A DNA stretch of 7,081 nt, taken from NCBI GenBank assembly GCA_964553405.1, contig CAZKLS010000129.1, positions 1 to 7,081 of the forward strand, given 5' to 3'. Both the position numbers and the translations under genes were made by a program. The notes under the pieces are model-generated. The model made no database searches. It had not been told where the DNA came from and saw nothing but the letters and a program-made list of their open reading frames with translations. Below, one piece after another: positions 1 to 6,019 of this stretch (the stretch's first letter is position 1; each line of letters begins with the position of its first letter). Source of the DNA: DATIRA01 sp964553405. GTDB lineage: Bacteria; Pseudomonadota; Gammaproteobacteria; Steroidobacterales; Steroidobacteraceae.

Positions 1-2504
1 TCCAGGGCACCGAGCACTTCGACGACGAGTACTTCAAGCCGTTCGAGCAGGTCGGCGCGACCAGCCAGAACGGCACGACCAACTTCGACCGGACCAATTA
101 TTTCCAGAACGTCCCGACGACGGCGCTGGACATGGCGCTGTGGATGGAATCGGACCGGATGGGCCACCTGCTCGGCGTGATCGACCAGGCCCGGCTCGAC
201 GAGCAGCGCGGCGTCGTCCAGAACGAGAAGCGACAGGGCGAGAACCGTCCCTTTGGCCGAGTCTGGGAGGCTGTGTTCCGGGCGAGCTTCCCGGAGGGCC
301 ACCCTTACCGCTGGCTGCCGATCGGCTCGATGGAGGACCTGAACGCCGCGTCGCTCGACGACGTGAAAGAGTGGTTCAACACGTACTACGGAGCAGCCAA
401 TGCCGTGCTGGTGCTCGCCGGCGACATCGACGTCGCGACCGCGCGCGAGAAGGTCCAGGCCTACTTCGGCGACATTCCGCCGGGGCCGGCGCTGACCCGG
501 CCGGAGGTCTGGATCGCGGCGCGCCAGGAGCCCACACGCGAGCTGATGTACGACCAGGTCGCGCAGCCGCGGCTCTATCGCTTCTGGAATACCCCGCAGA
601 ACGGCACCGAGGACGCGGAACTGCTGTCGCTCGCCGGCCAGATCCTCGGCGGTGGCAAGACTTCCCGCCTCTACGAGCGGCTCGTCTACCGGGAGCAGAT
701 CGCCGACTCCGCCTCCGCCGGTCTGAGCCCGCTCGAGATCGCGGGACTGTTCGCGGTCATCGCCGACGTCAAGGCGGACGTCGCACCCGAGCGGGTGGAG
801 CGGGCGATCGAGGAAGAGCTCGAACGCTTCATCGCCAAGGGTCCTACCGAGGCCGAGCTCGAGCGCGCCCGCACTTCGATTCGCGCCGGGTTCATCAAGG
901 GGCTCGAGCGCATCGGCGGCTTCGGCGGCAAGGCCGACGTGCTCGCGGCCTGCGAGGTGTACGAAGGCGACCCGGGATGCTACCGGCGTTCGCTGGCGAT
1001 CATCGATGCGGCGACGCCGGAACAGATCCGAGCGGCCGCCGCCCGCTGGCTCGCCCGCGGCGATTACACCCTCGAGGTGCAGCCGCAACCAGGCTATCGC
1101 GCCAGCAATATGAGTCCCGTCGATCGCGCGGCCGGCGTGCCGCAGACGCTGGAGTTCCCGGACGTGGCCTTTCCGGCCCTGGAACGGGCGACGCTGGGCA
1201 ACGGCCTGCCGGTCGTCCTCGCGAGCCGGCCGGACCTGCCCGTCGTGCGGGTGTCGCTGCTGATCGATGCCGGCTATGCGGCCGACCAGGGCCGCAAGCT
1301 CGGCACCTCCAGCTTCGCGATGGCGATGCTCGACGAGGGCACGCGCAAGCTCGACGCGCTCGCCATCGCCGATCGCGCGGAGTCGCTCGGCGCCGACCTG
1401 ATGGCAGGCTCCTCGCTCGACTCGTCGTTCGCCTCGGTCTCCGCGCTGGCCGAGAACCTGGACGACTCGATCGCGCTGCTCGCCGACGTCGTGCGCAACC
1501 CGCAGTTCCCGCCGCAGGAGCTCGATCGCGTGCGCAAGCAGTGGATCGCCGGCATCAGGCAGGAGAAGACCAGCCCCGACGCGATTGCGATGCGCCTGCT
1601 GCCGCCGCTGATGTACGGCGCCGGGCATCCCTACGCGATCCCGTTCTCAGGCTCCGGGACCGAGGCCTCGATCGCGTCGCTGACCCGGGAGGACCTGCTG
1701 GCATTCCACCGCGACTGGATCCGCCCAGACAACGCCACGCTGATCGTCACCGGTGACGCGACGCTCGCGGAAATCGTGCCGCTGCTGGAGAAGCATTTCG
1801 GCGACTGGCGCGGCGCCGGCGGCCCGGCCCCCACGAAGGCGTTGCCCGCGGCAGCCGATGCAGGAGCCAGTCGGGTGTTCCTGATCGACCGGCCCGGCGC
1901 CGAACAGAGCAACATCCTCGTTGGCCAGGTCACGCCCTCCAGCGCGGCGCCGAACGCGCTCGAGATCGGCACGATGAACGACGTGTTCGGCGGCAGCTTC
2001 ACCTCGCGGATCAACATGAACCTGCGCGAGGACAAGCACTGGTCCTACGGCGCCCGCTCGCGGCTGCCCGAGGCGCGCGGACAGCGACCCTGGCTGCTGT
2101 CGGCGCCGGTGCAGGCGGACAAGACGATCGAATCGATCGGCGAGATCCGGCGCGAGCTGAGCGAGTACCTGGGCGAGCGGCCGGCGACGCCGGAGGAAGT
2201 CGAGAAGGTGAAGAACCGCGACGTGCGTGCTCTGCCGGGCCGGTTCGAGACCAACGCCTCCGTCAGCGGCGCGATCGCGGAGAACATCGTGCTCGGCCGG
2301 CCCGGGAACTACGTCGACACGCTCAAGCAGCGCATCGAGGCGCAGAGCGTCGACTCCGTGCGCGCCGCGGCCCGCGAGGTGCTGAAACCCGGCTCGATGA
2401 CCTGGGTGATCGTCGGAGACCTCGCGAGAATCGAGCAACCCGTTCGCGAGCTCGGGCTCGGCGAAGTGCAGGTGCTGGACGCTGACGGAAACCGGCTGCG
2501 CTGA
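1..2504 (+). CDS. M16 family zinc metallopeptidase, tandem-domain (5' end outside window)
   Basis: This is a pitrilysin/insulinase-like M16 peptidase, which in Gram-negative bacteria is usually periplasmic or envelope-associated and degrades peptides. The reading frame is open from base 3, giving 833 visible residues; about 90-100 N-terminal residues, including any signal peptide, are missing. The first visible residues QGTEHF match the segment that follows HxxEH in the family (HxxEHxxFxGT), and the split codon (TC at bases 1-2) fits the expected Phe. The third zinc ligand is the Glu in VVQNEKRQ (codon 225-227), about 75 residues after the expected motif. The N-terminal M16 unit continues with LGGGKTSRLYERL (from about visible residue 215). 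A second M16 unit spans about residues 390-833. In it the HxxEH position reads SFAMA within GTSSFAMAMLDEGT, so it cannot bind zinc, but it keeps the conserved LREDKHWSYGARS (residues 674-686) that completes the active site. The natural substrate is unknown. Family assignment is secure; activity depends on the unseen motif. Confidence 0.93.
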   Translation, partial: QGTEHFDDEYFKPFEQVGATSQNGTTNFDRTNYFQNVPTTALDMALWMESDRMGHLLGVIDQARLDEQRGVVQNEKRQGENRPFGRVWEAVFRASFPEGHPYRWLPIGSMEDLNAASLDDVKEWFNTYYGAANAVLVLAGDIDVATAREKVQAYFGDIPPGPALTRPEVWIAARQEPTRELMYDQVAQPRLYRFWNTPQNGTEDAELLSLAGQILGGGKTSRLYERLVYREQIADSASAGLSPLEIAGLFAVIADVKADVAPERVERAIEEELERFIAKGPTEAELERARTSIRAGFIKGLERIGGFGGKADVLAACEVYEGDPGCYRRSLAIIDAATPEQIRAAAARWLARGDYTLEVQPQPGYRASNMSPVDRAAGVPQTLEFPDVAFPALERATLGNGLPVVLASRPDLPVVRVSLLIDAGYAADQGRKLGTSSFAMAMLDEGTRKLDALAIADRAESLGADLMAGSSLDSSFASVSALAENLDDSIALLADVVRNPQFPPQELDRVRKQWIAGIRQEKTSPDAIAMRLLPPLMYGAGHPYAIPFSGSGTEASIASLTREDLLAFHRDWIRPDNATLIVTGDATLAEIVPLLEKHFGDWRGAGGPAPTKALPAAADAGASRVFLIDRPGAEQSNILVGQVTPSSAAPNALEIGTMNDVFGGSFTSRINMNLREDKHWSYGARSRLPEARGQRPWLLSAPVQADKTIESIGEIRRELSEYLGERPATPEEVEKVKNRDVRALPGRFETNASVSGAIAENIVLGRPGNYVDTLKQRIEAQSVDSVRAAAREVLKPGSMTWVIVGDLARIEQPVRELGLGEVQVLDADGNRLR

Positions 2505-2518
2505 TATCGTCGCAGCCC

Positions 2519-4171
2519 ATGAACGCCGTCGTCCGGTCGCTGCTGTTGCTGGCCGCGGCAGCCATTGCAGGCTGCCAGGCCAGCAGCCCGGCGAGCGGCA
2601 CCGGCGGCGATGTTTCCGGCGCGCGCGGTGCGGCAGCAATCCCGACGGAGTCCAGCGACACCGCCTGGTGGAACCGGCAGGTGTTCTACGAGATCTTCGT
2701 CCGCTCGTTCGCCGACTCGAGCAGCGGCCCGCTCGCCAACGACGGGATCGGCGACCTGCGCGGGCTGATCGAGCGACTGGACTACCTGAACGACGGCGAT
2801 CCCGCGACCACGTCCGACCTCGGCATCACGGGCATCTGGCTGATGCCGGTCAATCCGTCGCCGAGTTACCACGGCTACGACGTGACCGACTACTACGGGA
2901 TCAATCCCGACTATGGAACACGTGAGGATTTCCTCGAGCTGGTGACCGAGTGCCGGCGTCGAGGCATCCGGTTGATCGTGGACCTGGTGCTGAACCACTC
3001 TTCGTCCGAGCATCCGTTCTTCGAGGCCGCACTGGACGGCGACGCCCGCTACCGGGACTGGTACATCTTCGTACCGGCCGGGGAGGTTCCCGCCTGGCGC
3101 GGGCCCTGGAACCAGCAGGTCTGGCAGCAGATGCGCGGCCAGCACTACTACGGCATCTTCTGGTCGGGCATGCCCGACCTGAACTACCGCAATCCCGAGG
3201 TCACGGCCGAGGCCTTTCGGGTCGCGGATTTCTGGCTGCGGGAAATGCAGGTCGACGGCTTCCGTCTCGATGCGATCCGTCACCTGATCGAGGACGGTGC
3301 CGAAATGAACGACACGCCCGGGACGCTGGCCTGGCTCGGGGACTTCCATCGGCACGTCAAGCGCACCGACGCCGAAGCACTGCTGCTCGGCGAGGTGTGG
3401 ACCCGCACCGAGGTCGTGAGTGAGTACCTGCACTCCGGCGCACTGGACCTCGCCTTCGAGTTCGACCTGGCCGGCGCCTTCCTCGACGCGGCGGGCAGCG
3501 GCTCCAAGGCGAAGCTCGCCTACACGCTCGCGAACGTGGATGCGAACTATCCGCCGAACTCGTTCGCGACGATGCTGAGCAACCACGACCAGGACCGGGT
3601 GATGAACCAGCTGCAGCACGACGCGGCGAAAGCCCGTCTCGCCGCGGGACTGCTGCTTACCGCGCCGGGGGTCCCGTTCATCTACTACGGCGAGGAGATC
3701 GGACAGGTCGGCGCGAAGCCCGACGAGATGATCCGCAACCCGATGCCCTGGACGCCGGCAGTGAACGGCGGCTTCACCGGGGCGACCGAGCCCTGGGAGC
3801 CGCTGCAGCCGGGTCACGAACGGCGCAACGTGGCGCTGCAGGACAAGGATCCCGACTCGCTGCTGAACCACTATCGCCGGCTGATACGGCTGCGGCTGTC
3901 CGAGCCCGCGCTGCTGCACGGCGATTTCCGCCTCATCGAAACGGACCGCGACGACGTGATCGCCTGGGAGCGCAGCGCCGGGTCGAGGCGGCTGCTGGTG
4001 CTGGCGAACCTGTCCGGCCAGCGGGTGGACGACTACGCGCTCGATCCGGCCGTCGAACCGGGCACGAGGACCGACCTGCTCGACGGCGAGCGCTTCGCGG
4101 CCGGCGAGTTGCCGCAGCTCGCCCCGAGGCAGGTGCGCGTGCTCACCCGCGACGACGCCGGTTCGCACTGA
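2519..4171 (+). CDS. GH13 alpha-amylase-family glycoside hydrolase, lipoprotein, GH13_36-like
   Basis: This is a 550-residue retaining alpha-glucan hydrolase or transglycosylase. The N-terminus MNAVVRSLLLLAAAAIAGC is a lipoprotein signal with lipobox IAGC and Cys19. Residue +2 is Gln, not Asp, so sorting to the outer membrane is expected in a proteobacterium. A Ser/Gly/Ala-rich linker follows (about 20-48), then the (beta/alpha)8 barrel from W50. GH13 regions seen: GITGIWLMP 102-110; HGYDVTDYY 118-126; region I DLVLNH 155-160; region V MPDLN 218-222; region II GFRLDAIRH 247-255 with nucleophile D251; region III GEVW with acid/base E292; region IV SNHDQ 354-358 with stabiliser D357; region VII-like GVPFIYYGEEIG 384-395. 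PMPWTP at 408-413 resembles the PMQW motif of oligo-1,6-glucosidase relatives. A beta-rich domain C occupies about 463-550. All catalytic residues are present. MPDLN points to the intermediary subfamily GH13_36. Exact specificity (maltodextrin hydrolysis or transfer) cannot be read from the sequence. The gene starts 14 bases after the peptidase stop without a clear Shine-Dalgarno; the signal peptide decides the start. Confidence 0.95.
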   Translation: MNAVVRSLLLLAAAAIAGCQASSPASGTGGDVSGARGAAAIPTESSDTAWWNRQVFYEIFVRSFADSSSGPLANDGIGDLRGLIERLDYLNDGDPATTSDLGITGIWLMPVNPSPSYHGYDVTDYYGINPDYGTREDFLELVTECRRRGIRLIVDLVLNHSSSEHPFFEAALDGDARYRDWYIFVPAGEVPAWRGPWNQQVWQQMRGQHYYGIFWSGMPDLNYRNPEVTAEAFRVADFWLREMQVDGFRLDAIRHLIEDGAEMNDTPGTLAWLGDFHRHVKRTDAEALLLGEVWTRTEVVSEYLHSGALDLAFEFDLAGAFLDAAGSGSKAKLAYTLANVDANYPPNSFATMLSNHDQDRVMNQLQHDAAKARLAAGLLLTAPGVPFIYYGEEIGQVGAKPDEMIRNPMPWTPAVNGGFTGATEPWEPLQPGHERRNVALQDKDPDSLLNHYRRLIRLRLSEPALLHGDFRLIETDRDDVIAWERSAGSRRLLVLANLSGQRVDDYALDPAVEPGTRTDLLDGERFAAGELPQLAPRQVRVLTRDDAGSH

Positions 4172-4208
4172 GCGCAACGGCATGAGCCGCCGAACACGAT
4201 CCGACGTC

Positions 4209-4230
4209 GTCCTGCTGCCGGGTCCAGGAC
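4209..4230 (+). promoter_or_regulatory. Inverted repeat enclosing the kef Shine-Dalgarno sequence
   Basis: GTCCTG at 4209-4214 is perfectly repeated in inverse as CAGGAC at 4225-4230, leaving a 10-base loop. The only Shine-Dalgarno-like sequence for the antiporter, AGGA at 4226-4229, lies in the 3' arm and is 5 bases from the ATG at 4235. Folding would hide the ribosome binding site. There is no U-run after it, so it is not a terminator. A 6-bp stem in GC-rich DNA can easily occur by chance, so a regulatory role is only a hypothesis. Confidence 0.25.
4226..4229 (+). promoter_or_regulatory. Ribosome binding site of the kef gene
   Basis: AGGA lies 5 bases before ATG 4235. The antiporter frame has no ATG, GTG or TTG between the amylase stop and this ATG, so this start is the only upstream-most choice. 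It yields a normal hydrophobic N-terminus for the family. Confidence 0.6.
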
Positions 4231-4234
4231 ACCG

Positions 4235-6019
4235 ATGACCCTGACCATTCAGATCGCCGTGCTGCTGGCGGCCGCCGTCGTCGCGGTCCCGCTGTTTCGC
4301 CGCTTCGACCTGAGCGCGGTGCTCGGCTACCTGGTGGCCGGCGTCGTGATCGGGCCCTGGGGCCTCGGGCTGTTCACCGACGTCGAGGGAATCCTGCACT
4401 TCGCCGAACTCGGCGTGGTGTTGCTGCTGTTCGTGATCGGCCTGGAGCTGCAGCCGTCGCGGCTGTGGATCATGCGCAAGGCGATCTTCGGCGCGGGCAC
4501 GGCCCAGGTCGTGCTCTCGACCATCGCGCTGGCGCCGCTGATCCACTGGCTCGGCCAGCCCTGGACGGCGGCGCTGGTGATCGGCTTTGCATTGTCGCTG
4601 TCCTCCACTGCGCTGGTGCTGCAGCTGCTCGCCGAGCGCAACGAGCTGACGACGCGCCACGGTCGCTCTGCGTTCGCGATCCTGCTGTTCCAGGATCTCG
4701 CGATCATGCCGGCGCTGGTGTTGCTGCCGCTGCTGGCCGGTCCTGAGGATGCGCAGCTCGACTGGAAGCAGCTCTTGTTCGGCGCGCTGGCCGTCGCGCT
4801 GGTGATCGGCCTCGGACGCCACCTGCTGCGGCCGGCGCTCAGGATCGTCGCGAACACCCGGGTGCACGAGGCCTTCACGGCCGCGTCGCTGCTGGTGGTC
4901 GTGGCCACCGCGGCGTTGTTCGACTCGCTCGGCCTGTCGATGGCGCTCGGCGCGTTCCTCGCCGGCGTGCTGCTGGCCGACAGCGAGTACCGGCACGAGC
5001 TCGAGGCGGACATCGAGCCGTTCAAGGGACTGCTGCTCGGCCTGTTCTTCATCGCGGTCGGGATGTCGGCCAACCTCGGGCTGCTGCTCGCCGAGCCGCT
5101 CAGGATCCTCGGGCTCACGCTGGCCTACATGAGCCTAAAGGCGGCCGTGATCTGGCTCGTGGCGCGGCTGTTCCGCCAGGACGCGGGCACCGCGACGCGC
5201 CTCGCCGCGGTGCTGGCCGGCGGCGGCGAGTTCGCGTTCGTGCTGCTGGCGCTGGTCGCCGGCGACGGGCTCGTGGGACGCGAGGCCGTCGACGTCGCGA
5301 TCATCGTCGTCACCTTGTCGATGGCCCTATCTCCATTGCTGATCGCCGGCACCGAGTCGCTGGTGCGCCGGCTGCGTCCGCCGGCCGAGCCGGCGAAGTT
5401 CGACCGGATGGAGTCCGAGGAGCCGCGGGTGCTGATCGCGGGCTTCGGCCGGTTCGGCCAGATCGTCGCGCGCGTGCTCCGCGCCCGGCAGATCCGCTTC
5501 ACCGCACTGGAAATCAGCCAGGCGCAGGTGGATTTCGTGCGCCGCTTCGGCAACAAGCTGTACTACGGCGACGCGTCGCGGCTCGAGCTGCTGCGCGCGG
5601 CGGGCGCGGCACAGGCCGAAGTGCTGGTGCTCGCGATCGACGACGTCGAAGGATCGCTCAGGACCGCCGAAATGGTCCGCCGGCATTTTCCTCACCTGCG
5701 GATACTGGCCCGCGCGAGGAACCGCCAGCACGCCTTCCGGCTGATCCAGGCCGGCGTGGACGAGATCTGGAGGGAAACCTACGGCTCCAGCCTCGAAGTC
5801 GCCGAAGCCACGCTGGTCGCACTCGGCACGCCGCGGGCGCAGGCGCACACCGAAGTCCGCCGTTTCCGGGAACACGACGAGCAGACCCTGCAGGCCCAGG
5901 CCGCAGTGATGGACGACGAGGAGAAGCTGATCGCGACGGCCAGGGCATCGGCGGCGCAGCTCGAGCAGCTGTTCGAATCCGACGCAGCGGACGACGCGGC
6001 CACAGGAGAACGATCATGA
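4235..6019 (+). CDS. kefC: KefB/KefC-type K+/H+ antiporter (CPA2) with C-terminal KTN/RCK domain
   Basis: This is a 594-residue inner-membrane potassium-efflux antiporter, close in length to E. coli KefB and KefC (about 600-620). In that family K+ efflux with H+ uptake acidifies the cytoplasm and protects against electrophiles; glutathione holds it closed and glutathione adducts open it. Residues 1-375 form a Na+/H+-exchanger membrane domain of about 12-13 hydrophobic segments. It carries FQDLAIMP (152-159, D154) and GGGEFAFV (329-336). The loop YRHELEADIEPFKG (252-265, D259) matches the Kef regulatory loop and continues into GLLLGLFFIAVGMS. The cytoplasmic KTN domain starts at about 397 with GFGRFG (403-408), an acidic residue at the end of the second strand (E426), YYGDASR (443-449), LAIDD (466-470) and HFPHLRILARAR (484-495). 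A charged, probably helical tail ends the protein. No KefF- or KefG-like oxidoreductase is next to it in the window. The symbol is by resemblance; KefB is nearly as good a match, and glutathione control is inferred. Confidence 0.93.
   Translation: MTLTIQIAVLLAAAVVAVPLFRRFDLSAVLGYLVAGVVIGPWGLGLFTDVEGILHFAELGVVLLLFVIGLELQPSRLWIMRKAIFGAGTAQVVLSTIALAPLIHWLGQPWTAALVIGFALSLSSTALVLQLLAERNELTTRHGRSAFAILLFQDLAIMPALVLLPLLAGPEDAQLDWKQLLFGALAVALVIGLGRHLLRPALRIVANTRVHEAFTAASLLVVVATAALFDSLGLSMALGAFLAGVLLADSEYRHELEADIEPFKGLLLGLFFIAVGMSANLGLLLAEPLRILGLTLAYMSLKAAVIWLVARLFRQDAGTATRLAAVLAGGGEFAFVLLALVAGDGLVGREAVDVAIIVVTLSMALSPLLIAGTESLVRRLRPPAEPAKFDRMESEEPRVLIAGFGRFGQIVARVLRARQIRFTALEISQAQVDFVRRFGNKLYYGDASRLELLRAAGAAQAEVLVLAIDDVEGSLRTAEMVRRHFPHLRILARARNRQHAFRLIQAGVDEIWRETYGSSLEVAEATLVALGTPRAQAHTEVRRFREHDEQTLQAQAAVMDDEEKLIATARASAAQLEQLFESDAADDAATGERS
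6004..6009 (+). promoter_or_regulatory. Strong ribosome binding site of the DUF2891 gene
   Basis: AGGAGA sits 6 bases before ATG 6016, inside the last codons of kef. It is the best Shine-Dalgarno in the window and fixes the start of the DUF2891 gene at the ATGA overlap. Confidence 0.8.

Larger units (their letters stand above)
4182..4238 (+). other. 18-codon reading frame ending over the kef start codon (possible leader peptide)
   Basis: An ATG at 4182 opens an 18-codon frame (MSRRTRSDVVLLPGPGHR) that stops at TGA 4236-4238, overlapping the antiporter ATG at 4235 as ATGA. It runs through the inverted repeat that holds the kef ribosome binding site. No Shine-Dalgarno precedes it, so expression is uncertain and chance is quite possible. 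If translated, its ribosomes would pass through the hairpin and end at the kef start, which would favour coupled translation. Confidence 0.15.

Noticed and set aside
140..1756. 538-codon + strand frame inside the peptidase gene
   Set aside because: Arg/Ala/Gly/Pro-rich out-of-frame product of GC-rich DNA; the overlapping frame encodes a clear M16 protein.
1647..2639. 330-codon minus-strand frame over the peptidase 3' end
   Set aside because: No motif, Arg-rich, wholly antisense to conserved M16 sequence.
4202..4209. Palindrome CGACGTCG as a possible operator
   Set aside because: An 8-base CG-rich palindrome is common by chance at this base composition and no matching second site or promoter is visible.
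4172..4234. Spacer is open in the same frame as both amylase and kef, so readthrough of the amylase TGA would fuse them
   Set aside because: No selenocysteine or recoding signal is evident, the fusion would join a lipoprotein C-terminus to a membrane protein, and kef has its own ribosome binding site. A 21-codon open run is expected in GC-rich DNA.
4172..4234. Rho-independent terminator between amylase and kef
   Set aside because: The one stem present is short and has no following T-run.
2309..4996. 895-codon open frame on the minus strand
   Set aside because: It lies antisense to the amylase and the start of kef, is rich in Arg, Gln, His and Pro with no recognisable domain, and follows from strong G/C third-position bias on the + strand.
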